From Setomelanomma holmii (lineage: Eukaryota > Ascomycota > Dothideomycetes > Pleosporales > Phaeosphaeriaceae): DNA of 64,000 nt. Each line of letters starts with the position of its first letter. The stretch's first letter is position 1. The notes under the pieces are model-generated. The model worked only from the letters and a program-made list of their open reading frames with translations. It made no database searches and had not been told where the DNA came from. The stretch spans positions 16,193 through 80,192 of the forward strand of contig ML978287.1 of NCBI GenBank assembly GCA_010015745.1. Reading direction: 5' to 3'. A program made the translations under genes and the position numbers. Below, piece by piece: positions 34,355 through 46,836 of this stretch.

Positions 34355-36415
34355 TCAACATTTCATCTTGATACCCCTTCTCTTCTCATTCTCTCTCCAC
34401 TCGAACATGAACTGCGCTCCACAGAACAGCGCAAAACACGCTGTCCAGAAGAAAATCTGTCCCTCCCATGTCCCTATGATATTCTTCACAAGGCCCTCAA
34501 GCCCATCCAGGCCCAATGCGAAGCCGACCAGATTCGCCGTCATGAGCATCAGTATTTCGCCAACAGCGCCGAGACCACAAAGCCAGCGGTATGCGTCCGG
34601 ACTGTTCTTCCATTTGCGCGCAGGGAATATGTAGGATGCCAGAATCTCGGGTAGGACGAACAACGTAACGAGCCAACCCCACATGAGCAAGCGAAGTTGA
34701 ATATCGTGCCAGATTGCGATGAAAGTGAAGACGGTGAGGTAATTGAACACGATTCGCACTTTGCCCCATAGACCTGGCATTGCACTTCCGCCGAGCGGAA
34801 TGTACAGATACCGTAGCGTCCATTTGTTGAAGCTGCGATGCCATCCACGCCAGAACTGCATGACAGAGTAGTTGTCGCTCATGCAGCGGACCATGTTCTC
34901 GGGAGCATCGATGCCGTCGAGCAGGGCCCAAAGGCGGAAGAAGCGCCAAGGGATCAAGAGTTTCAACCAAATGTGTTTGAGGTTGAAAAAGCCCAGCATG
35001 CTAAGCTGAGCGGGCGTATACTGTGACCAGTCGGGCTTGGCGTGGAAGATGGCGACCATGTACATGTAGTGAATCATGATCTCCATGGTGAGCAGAATAA
35101 TGATGAAGCGTATGGCATACATCGCGGTACGTTTGGGAGTGATGCTGTGCGGCTTATATCGTTGTTGTGCGATCCAGTCGTTGAAGGTCACGATCGGACC
35201 AGCGAGGTAAAGCGGTGAGTACATGGTGTATGCGAAGTAGTTACGGAACGAGAAGTCTTGTGGCTTGGCCGGAATAGTGACACGATCGCGCTCGGAGAGG
35301 TTCGAGGGATCTAGTTGCTTCTTCTTGCTGTTATTAGCTTGATCAGCAGAACGGAGATAAAGCAACACACCTCAATGGGACTGCCAGCTCGCGAATTGAG
35401 ACTCCAATAATAGTCAAGATTGAAGCTGACCAAACGAAGGATGGTGAACTTGAAAAGAACCTCCCACCGCGACATTAGGCCGCCATAGCTGTCGAGAATA
35501 TGGCCGAAGTTCGTTGCAGACTCCCCTTTCTCGGGTGTTGTTGCGGGTAGAAACTTATTGAAAATAGTTGCGTACGAGTAGCCTTTGCTGAACTCATTCG
35601 CGAACAACGTCCCGACAGCGAAGATCCAGGACGCGGCCGGTATGTACCGCCTTGGCAATTTGGTCGCAACGCAGTAATTTGCATACAGAATCGCCAGAAT
35701 CTTGAGCGTCGAGAACCCATGGAGAGCGACGAGGAAGATACCTGCAAAGATAAGATCAAACGAGACGCGTTGGTTCAGACGAGCATCTGCTGCAGCTGAG
35801 GCCGTCAAGCCCATTGTAAGGCCTCCATTGCTGGTCGATGGTCGCACTTGTGTGTATGTGTCCGCCCGCCAGAAGCTGTCATATGCTCTACGAAACACAG
35901 GGTGAAGCAAAACAATGGCAAAGAGAGCAGGTATATTCTGCCGGAATCCAGAGTATTGTTGATCGGTATTGTCCTTGCGCGGTCAACATATGCTTTGGAG
36001 CTTGCGGGTTTCAGGGGCACTCACGACTTCACGGCCCGGAATCCATCCATTCTCAAGCAAATGCGAGAACTTGGAATAGTTCGGATGCGAGGCTTTTCTG
36101 GTGAGCATAGAGCCATCTATCTACCATGGCTGCCGACCAACCTTGTGACACGTCAAGCACAAGCTTGAACATCATGAAGACGGATGCTGAAATGACTACA
36201 TAGTAGACGTAGAATTCTGGCGTGTTCCATAGCCGTGATTGTGTACTATCGCCGGTTAGTTTGCCCTTCTCACGCCCATTCTGCGTTGGCAAAGGTCCTG
36301 CCGGGTCAAGCTCCGCCTCTTTGAGAGCTTCCCTCGGCGGTACCGTGGCAGGTACGACGAATCGAGTGTCGAGTGTGTCGAGAGAGTAGAGTTGGCGAAC
36401 GAAGTTGAGTCCCAT
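34355..36415 (-). CDS. GUP1: GUP1-like membrane-bound O-acyltransferase
   Basis: Exons 36415-36142, 36092-36025, 35973-35371 and 35323-34355 give 637 aa. Conserved family text is rebuilt across introns: DVSQASHPNYSKFS, LLENGWIPGREVDNTD, and SPIEKKQLDPSNLSERD. The MBOAT signature with catalytic His is in SVMQFWRGWHRSFNKW, followed by YIPLGG and FIAIWHD. There are about ten membrane spans. Gup1 in yeast remodels GPI anchors by adding a C26 acyl chain to lyso-PI in the ER, which affects wall and lipid rafts. The acceptor of the last intron (GCAAG) was chosen over GCAG by phase and family match. The gene diverges from ARP4 with 291 bp between starts. Confidence 0.94.
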
Positions 36416-36706
36416 TTTGCTTCCGATGCAATCTCTTCATGTTATACGTGTTTGTGACCCGACAAATGGCAGTCTCGACGAGTTGCGGGGCGGCGATGCG
36501 AGGGGCTGATGCGGAGTGAGGATGAACGTGTTCGCGACCGCAACTTTTGAGTTTCGCGATGCGACAGCTTCCTTCCAACACCAACACCAGAACCCCCGTC
36601 GCCACCCTCAACACCACTTGACAGCCTCGGCACAACGCGTCAATTGGTGATTTAAACAGCACATAATCCATTTCAGAGGTTCGCGCAGACCGAGAAGGCT
36701 TGCGGG
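36416..36706. promoter_or_regulatory. Divergent promoter GUP1/ARP4
   Basis: 291 bp between start codons. No TATA box is evident; CACC-rich tracts occur on the ARP4 side. Confidence 0.5.
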
Positions 36707-38168
36707 ATGAACATTCCGAACTCGTCGACTGCGCCAGCTGCAGGCGAGTACGCTGGAGGTATTGAGGACCCCACCAAGCTCTCCAATGCTCCGAAGCTAA
36801 TCTAAAACCACAGATGAGGTGTCCGCGATAGTACTAGACCCCGGTTACTGGACAACACGCGCCGGGTTTGCTGGCGAAGACGTCCCCAAGTCTGTCTGCC
36901 CGTCCTTCTACGGCCAAAGAGACACCGAGTCGGACACGCAACACTATTTCGGCGAGAATGCCATTCATAATCCGCTTGGCGATCTGGATATCAAGAACTA
37001 CTGGGGCTCGGACGGGATTGTAGAAGATTGGGACACGGCGACGAAGCTCTGGGAGTACGCCATCACCAACAGACTTACAGGCACAAAAGCCACCGATCCG
37101 ACAAGAAACGGCCTTAACGATGGTACTAACACGAACGGTGATGCTATGGAGGTGGACATTGACGCGCTAGACAACCAAGAAAAGCCACTTGAGGAGTCTC
37201 CTCTTCTCGTCACAGAGCCCGGTTGGAACAGCGCAAAAGCACGGGAAAAGTACATCGAGATTGCCATGGAGGATTGGGGTACGCCTGCTTTCTTTCTGCA
37301 AAAGACGGGCGTGCTGGCTGCCTTTGCGTCGGGCAAGGCTTCGGGCATCATTATCGACGTAGGCGCATCACATACATCTGTCACGCCTGTCCTCGATGGC
37401 ATGGTTCTACGAAAAGGCGTGCAAAAGTCGCCGTTGGCGGGAAACTTTGTGTCGAACCAGATTCGACACATCTTCAAGCAATCTGCACCAGAGATACCGC
37501 TCACACCGCACTATCTTGTTAAGTCCAAGACACAAGTTGACGCTGGCGCCGCAGCACAAGCCACATACAAAACATTCACCACTCCTCCCACCGACTCTTT
37601 CCGACTCAACGAAGAAGAGCGCGTTCTGACCGAGTTCAAAGAATCCGTGGTTGAGGTATGGCCTGGTCCTGGTCGCTTCAGCAACGGCACGAACGAGGAA
37701 ATCGCAAAGAACACTCCCGGCCGACCCTTCGAGATGCCCGACGGCTGGAATCAAGTCTTTGGCGCCGAGCGCTTCCGCGCCGCCGAAGGCCTGTTCGATG
37801 CTTCTGCTGCCTTGACATCCGAGTCCTCACCACGACCCAAAGACGACCAAACGATTCCTAAACTCGTACAAGCTGCTGTGCTATCCGTCGACGCAGACCA
37901 GCGCCCGCTGCTACTCGGCAACATTGTGGTTACCGGCGGGTCAACGCTGCTGTACAAATTCAACGAGCGCCTCAACTACGAGATCAACAACATCTATCCA
38001 AGTACACGCAACAAGCTGATCGCACCAGGCAGCGTGGTGGAAAGGAAGTATGCGGCCTGGATAGGTGGCAGTATACTCGCGAGTTTGGGCAGCTTCCATC
38101 AATTGTGGATAAGCAAGAAAGAGTATGAAGAGCACGGTGCCAGTATTGTCGAGAAGCGATGTCGGTAA
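36707..38168 (+). CDS. ARP4: Actin-related protein 4
   Basis: Exons 36707-36758 and 36814-38168 give 468 aa. The N-terminus after the short first exon reads EYAGDEVSAIVLDPGYWTTR and AGFAGEDVPKSVCPSFYG, the actin fold phosphate-1 loop, typical of Arp4/BAF53. Further actin-fold blocks are IIIDVGASHTSVTPVLDGMV and NIVVTGGSTLLYKFNERL, and the C-terminal YAAWIGGSILASLGSFHQLWISKKEYEEHG. An acidic insert (NGDAMEVDIDALDNQEK) lies in subdomain 2, a common Arp4 feature. Arp4 is a nuclear subunit of NuA4, SWR1 and INO80. The 55-nt intron joins G|D in phase. Confidence 0.95.
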
Positions 38169-38656
38169 AGGGAAGCGGTTTCTGCGGTTGGACTTTGTAC
38201 GTTTTCGATTGAAGTTTCTTTGATCTTAGCCGAATTGAAGCACAATGGCGCTATGGCAGAAGCAGCAAATGGGTACGGGTAGGAGTCAGAGACAGAAACA
38301 CGGAGATTGCTGCAAAGTCAATTTCAGTACGTCGGTCCGAAGTCCCGCTCACTGGCGATAATTCACATTCAAGTTGGAAGATATCGCTCCGCATTTGGTG
38401 TCTAAGTGGTCTTTCTCTGGAAATTGTGCAGGACCCTATGTCATTCACGGATCATCTTGTTGCGCGCTTCTTTGTCCGATACTTCACCGTTGCAGCCAGG
38501 CTAGTAACGTGAGAGGGGATTGGGTATCGAGTGCGTGGTCGTGATTACATGCCTTCTGTCTGTTCGACTACCGGAGGGGCTCGATGGACCTCATCGGGTT
38601 ATAGCACATGTCTTCATGCCCGTAACGCCGTATACGCATCATCCAGCCACGCCGCT
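38169..38656. other. Intergenic (convergent 3' ends)
   Basis: 488 bp between ARP4 and PUP1 3' ends. No gene is seen. Confidence 0.5.
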
Positions 38657-39563
38657 CTAAGTGTCCAAGTCCATCGTCTCCGCGGTAGCTGTGACGCTGT
38701 CGTCCTGCAGCTCAGACACGGTGACGTACTTGCTGATCTCCTCCTTGGTGATGATCTTTTCGTTCAGGACCGCGGTAGTACCCTTCTGGAATCTGTAGTT
38801 CCGCTGCTTCGGCTGCCTCGTGTTGGGTGTCTTGTAGTTCCGCATCAGCGTTGTCTTCTCCTCTGTGATGACCGCCACATCAACGTTGCTTCCTGAACCC
38901 AGGTCGTTCCAGATACCAGCCTCGATCGCATTCGCGCACAGAGTGATTGCATCCTCTCTCGACAGATCTGACTTCCACTGTGTCTCAAAGACGGACATGG
39001 CGGCCAAAGATCCAGAGCCCATGGTCACGTACGGCAGCTTGTCAGTCGAGCCGTGAGCGTGGACGGTAAAGAGATGTGCCCCGGTGGGGTCAACACCCGC
39101 AATAACGAGGTATGCGCCGATGTGACCTTGGTGGCGGAAGAGATGCTGCTTGAGCATGGTCATGCATGTTACCACGCGGGGTTTGCGACCGGTAGAGAGG
39201 GCGTGCAGTTCGAGGTTGGAGGAGATGATGGCGGTTGTGAACTCGGTATCTGCGGCGGTACCGGCACCGGCACACCAGATGTGAGGGGAGATGTAATGGA
39301 GCTTCTCGCAGTTCTATCGAATGTGTCAGAGATAGCTGTCCCTCATTGCCAGAATCATTGCTGCGCTGGCGGCCATGTCCTCGGCGTACCTTGTCTGCTA
39401 CTATGGGACCGCTGGTGGCTCGTGTGTCTGCTGCAATCACCACGCCGCCGTTGAAGAGACAGCCCACAATGGTTGTTCCCGTGCTCGTCGCCTTGGGTAG
39501 CGGAACGCCCTGGGCGTGGAGGGCAGCATTGCGGTTGTGGTTGGAGAAGTCGAAGCCGCCCAT
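38657..39563 (-). CDS. PUP1: 20S proteasome subunit beta-2
   Basis: Exons 39563-39390 and 39313-38657 give 276 aa. The propeptide ends KATSTG|TTIVG, so Thr30 becomes catalytic Thr1 after autocleavage. Beta-2 markers follow: GGVVIAADTRATSGPIVADK, NCEKLHYISPHIWCAGAGTA, LPYVTMGSGSLAAMSVFE and the long C-terminal arm (RNYRFQKGTTAVL) that wraps beta-3. The subunit gives trypsin-like activity in the proteasome core. The 76-nt phase-0 intron follows ADK. The gene is divergent from NUP159 with 507 bp between starts. Confidence 0.97.
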
Positions 39564-40070
39564 GGTGTCGGTCCGAGGCTATGCAGACGGAGATATCTTG
39601 ATGAAAGCTGCGGAAGCTTCGGTGAGACTTTCGTGGGCTAGGACGGTGGCAGGATGGTCGTTGGTGAGGCTGCGGCGATATAGTGTAGGCAGGTGTGGTT
39701 GCGTAGCTGTCGTACCTGCCTAAGCTCCAGATGCTTGGCATGTCTAATCCCTGCAACTTTGTTATGGACCCAGCTCCGCCGCGACGAACGTGAATTCGCT
39801 TTCAGCCTGCGGTCGCGTGCTTGCCGCTCTGCTATTGTGAGCGCCAGGCACTAGCATTCTTTCACGGTACTCAATAAAAGCTTCAAGCTCTTCCGCCCGA
39901 GCCCGCCACGGCTCAACCCACGCTCCTTTTCCACGTCGACATCGACATCGCCTGTGCACGCGCGCTCTGCCTCCGATGAGCTCGCTCGGACGCTGAATCG
40001 AAAGACACCATCGCGAGAGAGTCTCCGTCCCAGCTTCGTACGCGCCAGACTCTCCTCCGCGTTCCACAAC
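39564..40070. promoter_or_regulatory. Divergent promoter PUP1/NUP159
   Basis: 507 bp between start codons. I looked for, but cannot place with confidence, a PACE element (GGTGGCAAA) that controls proteasome genes in yeast. The sequence CCACGTC occurs near 39930. Confidence 0.45.
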
Positions 40071-43000
40071 ATGTCTGCCGGCGCGCCGACCATCGAGGTT
40101 GGCGGCGAGGTCGCAGAGTTCTCAACAGAGGTAGGCACCATTGCGCCCAAGTTTGTCCAGAATGGACACGGCTAACTGTCATGCAGCATTTGGGCTTCCG
40201 CGCTCTAGGACAAGGCGCTGAAGGCCCCAAGAAGCTCAAGATCCTCCCCAAGCCATGGCCGACCGACAACGTACCACCCGCATGCGCGACCCTCTTGTCC
40301 ATAGCCTCCAAACCCGGCTTGCTCGCAGCAGCCGGCCCCGACGCGCTGATTGTCACCTCCACCGAAAAGGTTCGCAAGGCCTTCGCCGAGAAGGCGGGCG
40401 AGTGGGATGTTGTCTCAGACTTCAAGCCGGATGTCTCCATTTCACTGGGAATCCCGCCGCTCCGCCACGTAGTCTTCTCAATAGAGGGCGACTACCTGGT
40501 CGTATCGGCAGAGGAGAAGGGTGCACTGGCAGTCTTCAACGTGGAGAGGCTGATGCAGGGCGACCAAACACCGGAGAAGAAGATAGAGACGGATGGCGTG
40601 GCAGTCCGCGTGCTCTTACCAAATCCCATGGCTCACTACGACCAATACATGGCTGTCGTGCTGGAGTCGGGCAGATTGAGCATCGTCGACGTTGCCGAAG
40701 GTAGGACAAATACAATCAGAGGTGACGGAGTCTCTTGCGCTACCTGGAGCAGCAGAGGCAAAGCCGTAGCAGCTGGATTGCAAGATGGTACTACGGCTAT
40801 ATACATGACCGATGGATCACTGAAGGGCATAATCCCGCGCCCGCCGGGCGTCGATGAGAACTACACAGTGACTGGCATCACCTGGCTAAAGACTTCGGAG
40901 CTGCTCCTCGTCCACAGCCCACGGCCAGATGCAGGAAGCGAAGAAACAGACAACAAATACCACCTCGTCGAATGCAACAAAGGTTGGAACGAGTTCGAGT
41001 TCCATGCGACCGTTTGGGATCCGCTTCTGATAGCAACGGAAGGACCACCCCGGGCACTCCCCCCACGTTTCTCGGCCACCCGCCTGCAGAATTGGGAACC
41101 CGACCTGGACGAGTTGCTGATCATGACCACATCTCATACAGACGCTATAGAGGTGATGACCAGCTCTAGCAAGCCGTTGTCAGCAGACCAAAAGGAGGCG
41201 GACTATGGCAAATGGGTGCTCACTCCGGCTGACGACACCAAAAAGGCTGCCGTGCCGCGATTGCTCTTCGGCGAGGAGGGCGACAGCGTCCTTGTTGGTG
41301 AGGCTCTGGATCTGTCCGCTACAGAGAAGATCCTACGACCAATTGCCACACTCGAGGAGATCACTGAGGCGCCGCATCCGCTCCCAGCTTATATGGTCCT
41401 TACACACCAGGGTGTTCTGATGGCCTGGTGGGTGGTATGGAACAAGTCTATTGAGCAGGGCACACGATATTCAGGCTTGGTCGATGGAGGTCAACAGAAG
41501 CCAGCCCCACAACAAGCCAATACCATTGCTCCCTCATCACCTGCCCCTGCCAGCACCGCAAAACCAAGCTCCGTTTTTGGACAACCGTCTACTCCAGCAG
41601 CTCCAAACTCCACTGGCGCAGGTCTGTTTGCAAAGCCAGCTGCGACCTTTGGTGCCCCATCGATTCCTTCATTCGGCTCTCCAGGTTTGGGATCTACTCC
41701 GCCATTCCTTGCCAAGTCATCTCAGCCGTTTGGCTCGACGACACCTGCTCCAGATAAACCTGCGGCGCCTGCTTTTGGATCTCCTTCTGTCATGAGCGGT
41801 GCCAAGGGTGCCGGATTCGGTGCAGTGGGTGGACTGGGCAGCAAACCTTCTCCATGGGCTACTCCCTCGCAAAACACCACCACTTCACAGACGTCCGCAA
41901 ACCCATTTTCGGCGGCGGCAGGCAGTGGATCGTCTGGGTTTGCCAAATTCGGGCAGAGTGGTGGTGGCTCGGGCTTCTCAAGTTTCGGCAGCACTTCCAG
42001 TGGACAAACCGGGTTCGCGTCTCTTGGTCAGCAACAGTCAAAACCTGCCTTTCCGGGTCTGAAGACGGAGCCGAGTGGATCTACAGTCACGCTTGGCTCG
42101 GTCACTGGATCCTCTCTCCCTTCATGGGCGAACACCCCGGCTCAAGGCGGCTCTGGCTTTGGTTTTGGTCAAAGCAAGCCTTCCTCCTTCAATACATCAT
42201 CTTTCGAATCCAAGACTTCGGACGTAAGCAGTGCAGAGGCCCGCGCACGGGATGAGGCTACACCGACCCCTCAGGCCCCACCACAGCCAGCAAAAGGTCA
42301 TTTTGGTCTTGCCGAAGGTTTTAAGCTTGGAAGTACGTTTCAAAGTGACGGGTCTGCAAAAGACGATTTGCCCAAACCTTCAGCTCCGTCTTCTGGCTCT
42401 TTCCTAGGTAGTGATTTTGCCTCCGGATTAGGCGAAGGTGGATCAAAACCACCAGTCACTCCTGCGAAAGAGGCTAATAAGGGCGCATCTGATAATGTTT
42501 CTACAACACCGGCTTCTCCACCACGACAGCAAAAGTCATTGTTCTCCAGCGACACACCTGCAAAGGATGATTTTAGGCCAAGAGCAACGCCACCCGTTGA
42601 GAAGAGCTCGGACGATGCACCGCTTCCACCAGACTTCTTGACGATTAAGCCGTCCCAGGAAGCAGACGATGAGCTCCCACCCCTCGCTGGTAGCCCCGGT
42701 GTCAAAGTCGAGGCACCGAGCTCCTCGCCCGAAGCATCGCCGATTGACAAGGAAGACGGGGATGAGGGAAGCGATTTTTCAGACGAAGATGATGCAGACG
42801 AAGAGTCGGGAGAGGCAGACGAAGACGAAGACGAAGATACCGAGCAGCCATCGCCAGCAGTGGCTGCCAGTCGACCGCAACCGAAGACAGATGCTCCAAG
42901 CTTCCAAGACAGCGTCAGCCACTCTCCCCGCGTCTTTCCTTCCGCTCCCACCCCTCCCGCTGTTGGGCGAAGTGCACCACCCGATCAACCTTCGTTTTTC

Positions 43001-44458
43001 GGCCAGCTGCCTAGGCCCGCCCAGACGAGCTCGTTGTTTGGCAAAGCTAGTCAGAAAGCTCTTTTCTCTCTTGGTGGGAACAAGGCAGACCAGTCATCTA
43101 CACCTGCAAAGCCATTCTTCCCGCCACCTGCCAACCGCAACCAAGAAAGTCTTCGTTCGCCCAGTCCAGTCCGCTCTGCGTCCACTTCGGCTCTCAGAAC
43201 ACGGCGCGAGCCCATAGCACAATCTGGGTCCTCGTTGAGTGCCTCGATTCAGCAGGCAAAACCTCTCACCCCGCAGCCTCAAGTCGTCGATTTGGAAGAT
43301 GAGGAAGACGAGCGCATGCGCGAACAGCTTTCACGACCCGTGGAACCCAGCAGGACCCTTGAAGATTTTGTCGCATATCAGAATTACACTGGCAAGTCAG
43401 CAGGCAAGACAGGACATGCGGCTCAGATTGAGATGATCTACAAGGATATCAATGGCATGATTGATGCTCTAGGCTGGAACGCACGGTCAATCAAGTCATT
43501 CACCAAGTATCATAAGCGACCCCAGTCCGGCCACAAGGTCGATCGGCAGACACTCGAAGACGTCGAAGATCAGGGTGAAGATGGTGCGTGGTTCGAGCAA
43601 TGGACATTAGGCGAGATAGAGGGTTTGAAGTCACTCGAAGACGAACTACAAGATGCTCTTGATAGCGGCCGCGTGCAGGACGTGCTCGAGAAGCTCGGTC
43701 AGCTCGCTCGTCTACTTCGTGAGAAGGCTAAGCTGATGACCCGCCTCAACGACATTCGCCGGCAGATCATCACCCGCAAGGACCCTGATAAGGTGGAGGC
43801 CTCACGCAAGGCTCCACTGAGCAAGGAAATGGCAGACAAGCAAAGGGAGCTGCGCGTTGAGTACGCACAGATTCTAACTCTCCTAAACCAAGCTGAGGAA
43901 GAGACTGTCCTGCTTCGTTCGCGGCTGGCGGCCCACAATGCTCAAAACGGCAAAGCTGGCGCCGTGCCAACCGTAGATGCGGTGAAGAAGACGATTGTCA
44001 AGATGACGGCTCTGGCCGAGAAGCGCAACAACGACATCACGCTCATCGAGTCGCAGATGCGCAAGATAGGTTTGGCAGAGCCGAGTCGGCCTTCCTCGTC
44101 TTCGTCACGTACCGTGGGCACGCCTCGCCGATCGCGAGGCACCAGTCTCCGTAGTAGCTTAGCCGAGTCACCCTTTGCCACGCCGCCTACCAATCGTGCC
44201 AAGATGACTTTGAGCGAGCTGAATCATCGTGCGCTCACACCGGACGCTGAGACGACACCTACTGCCAAGAATGGCTACGGACTCTACTACACGCCTGAAG
44301 GCAGCCCAGCCCCAGGTAATGAGCTTGCTCGCCTTAGTGATCTCGTCGACGATAACATCGACAGCTTGCGCGAGACGGCAAGGCGGAGAAAGCAGGTTGC
44401 TGCAGATCTGAAAAGGGCTCTGATTGCGCGTGGGATCAAGAACACGACCATTCACTGA
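40071..44458 (+). CDS. NUP159: FG nucleoporin Nup159 (Nup214 family)
   Basis: Exons 40071-40130 and 40187-44458 give 1443 aa; the 56-nt phase-0 intron splits STE|HLGFRALG. Residues about 20-430 form the beta-propeller that docks the DEAD-box helicase Dbp5 (LSIASKPGLLAAAGPDALIV, ALAVFNVERL, TCATWSSRGKAVAAGL type blades). About 440-800 is an FG-repeat region (SVFGQPS, ATFGAPS, PSFGSPG, GFGFGQ). A Pro/acidic zone follows (runs of DEDEDED), then a coiled coil from about 1160 to 1370 that would anchor in the Nup82-Nsp1 complex on the cytoplasmic face. It promotes mRNA export. No internal break is seen over 4.2 kb. Confidence 0.93.
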
Positions 44459-44839
44459 GTAGGGACGACCTGAAATCATGGTTCTGTATGATATGGCGTT
44501 TGCATAAGTGTTTGAATAGCGTATTAGTGTGTGCTCGGAAGCACATCAGCATTGGGCATTGGGCATTGAGCGTAGGACGACTGTGAACCAAAATCTGTAG
44601 CTAGTATATCCAATGACGTCGTTTGACGGCGGATATGCATCTAATACTGTGCATGTATCAATCATCCTCTCCTGACTTCCACTGTAGGTCATTCTCGGTT
44701 GCTGACATGGCTGAAAGTCGGACCCGACACCCATGCGAGCGCCCAGCAGTGCCATCACTCGCATGTCGTGATCAAAGCCATATATCCTCGAACCACAACA
44801 TCCAAGCTTTATCCTTGATTACCTTGAAGGAAAACCACC
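44459..44839. other. Intergenic
   Basis: 381 bp. A short direct repeat of ATTGGGC (about 44552-44568) is the only structure noticed. Confidence 0.5.
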
Positions 44840-45607
44840 ATGGCCACCGAAGCGACTGAAGTCTGCTATCTCCCATTCCAATCAGGCATCGATCTTGAAG
44901 AAGCAGATCACAAAGCCGTCTTGACCGATACACTAGACACAATCGCCAAGCAAGATGGTATGAAGTCACTCTACTACGGCAAACAAGTCGAAAACCCGGA
45001 CGTCTCGCAGATGGTCATAAGTACATCCAGCCTGTCTCCATTCTGTTCACCAAATCCCTGACTCACAGCACGCAGCATGGCAATCTCTCCAACACCACAA
45101 CGCATTCCAAGACAAGCTGGAATACTAGCCCTTCTTGGAGCGCGTGGGCAAAATCCTAGCCAGTCTACCGCACATTTTCCATGCGAGTCTTGTTGAAGGA
45201 TGAGATGCGCTGGATGCTTCGGTCACGGAATGCATCTCGGCGTACTTTCCGAATGATGCGGATTAGGCAAAGTACTCGAAGGACGGATGGGGGAAGTTTG
45301 CGGATGAAGCTGCTGAGGTACCTGGAGGCCAAGTGCAAGGTAAGCCGTTCCGAGTGCAAAACTGCAGTTCACCTTTGATGACTGCGTACTGACTCTGAGA
45401 CCAGGGATGACTGGTGGTTGGGCGATCGAGCCGCAGCAACATGACGGCGCGGAGAGTAAGCTGTTTGCGGCGTTTATTGGGTGGCCGAGTGTGGGCGCGC
45501 ATATGGAGTTTAGGAAGACGGAGGGGTTTGGAAAGATCACACCGTTGTTGAGAGGTGGGACGAAGGGGATTAAGGTGCATCACGTAGCTTTTGTGAGGCA
45601 TGCTTGA
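44840..45607 (+). pseudogene. ABM/dimeric alpha-beta barrel domain gene with three in-frame stops
   Basis: The gene model is intact in everything except stops: exons 44840-45020, 45076-45339 and 45405-45607 join in phase with good GT-AG sites, and the start is CACCATGG. The conceptual product (about 215 aa) matches the tandem ferredoxin-like barrel of fungal antibiotic-biosynthesis-monooxygenase-type proteins (YYGKQVENPDVSQMVITWQS near the first barrel, FAAFIGWPSVGAHMEFRKTE in the second). Exon 2 contains TAG at 45126-45128, TGA at 45201-45203 and TAG at 45264-45266, all in the same frame with no indel. It is probably a young pseudogene. Stop readthrough or an assembly of a mutated allele are the alternatives. 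Confidence 0.75.
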
Positions 45608-46179
45608 TAGAGAAGATTCTTTTGCTTCTGGGTTCTCTTGGGCAAAGCACACGGTAAACATGGACTCGATTTCTTCGCCATGTCAGCTAGGATCATACAA
45701 AAGCTGAGGTTACTTTCGCGTGTATAGACTTGATCTCTCGCCTATGACAAGACCCTGTGATCAATCTAGGAGCACTGCAACCTTCCTGTCAAGAACGACG
45801 AAACAAGCCTCAAGTCTCAGTGTGGTAGCCCAAACTGCATCACCTGTATCCTTCATCCTCTTTCTGGTTGTCGCTGAGTTGCCTCTCCACGACGCTACTC
45901 ATGCCGCACACGCCGCGGGACGAAACTACCATAGCGGCCCAGCGCCGTTGTCAGCGCACAGTGTAACGCTGTTCCAGCACCAATCTATACATCAGGAACG
46001 TGGTGTAGAGGGCATGAGAAGTCCCAAGCATGAAGCTGCGGGGCTTGGACAGCTTCGTATGATGGGAGAACCAGTCCCTTGGATCGACAGTGATGCCGCT
46101 TTGATAGTCGCTGTACCGGAGTGCACCTTCGGCTAATCGTAGGCTTAGTGCCTTTCGGTTGGGACTACAATCCGCCTCT
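45608..46179. other. Intergenic (convergent 3' ends)
   Basis: 572 bp. A plus-strand frame at 45720-46136 begins at GTG and is not convincing. Nothing else is seen. Confidence 0.5.
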
Positions 46180-46836
46180 TCATGACATGCCCTTTGGAGG
46201 AAAGCTGCTCTCCTTCTTGACGCCCTCTTTCGAGATGCGCGCAAACTTGAGGGTTGCAAGTCCGGACCATTGGCCGTTCCATTCTTTGAGCCTTTTCAGG
46301 TTCTCTCCGTCCTCAAGATCAGAAACCCAGAATCCGGACGCATACTCGCCCTGTTCAGTAGCTTGGTTTTGTTCTAGCAACGTTTGGCGTGTGCTGGCAG
46401 GTCTGCCTGGCCGACGCTCCGCCCTCAATTTGAGCACCTCTTCATCGTCACGGCCAAGATAGTCCTCAATCATGGCTTGAATTTCCGAGATGTTGAGAGG
46501 TGAACCATGTTCTGTGGTATACGATTGGAACGACTTGATCCTCATCACTACCACAATCAGCGCTTGTCAACCATGTGTAGTGTTAATGCGCCTACGATAG
46601 TGCCGATTTTGCTTCTCTCTTAAAGCCGTCAGACGGTTGAGCTTGTCATCTCGGGCTGCTGCTGACTGTAGTCGTTTCGTATCTCTGCTGCCTTCGTGTA
46701 GATTCGGATTCTTGCCCTTCTTCTTCCTGATTTGTTTTGTGACTTTGTCCAGGCGTTTACTGACCATTTTGGCAGTTTCGTGAAAGTTTTGTTGTTTGCC
46801 TGCTTGTCCAAGAAATTTTTGGAAATCGATCGGCAA
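46180..46836 (-). CDS. TMA16: Translation machinery-associated protein 16
   Basis: Exons 46836-46596 and 46547-46180 give 202 aa. The 48-nt intron (GTAGGC, GCTGAT branch, GTAG) restores NRHYLMRIKSFQ. Tma16 markers: Lys-rich N-terminus (KQIRKKKGKNPNLHEGSRDT), REKQNRHY, IEDYLGRDDEEVLKLRAERR, RPGRPASTRQTLLEQ and EYASGFWVSDLEDGENLKRL. Tma16 associates with pre-60S particles late in assembly. The gene is divergent from EXO1 with 264 bp between starts. Confidence 0.93.

Noticed and set aside
45720..46136. 138-codon ORF between the ABM pseudogene and TMA16
   Set aside because: GTG start, low-complexity composition, overlaps the 3' ends of convergent genes.
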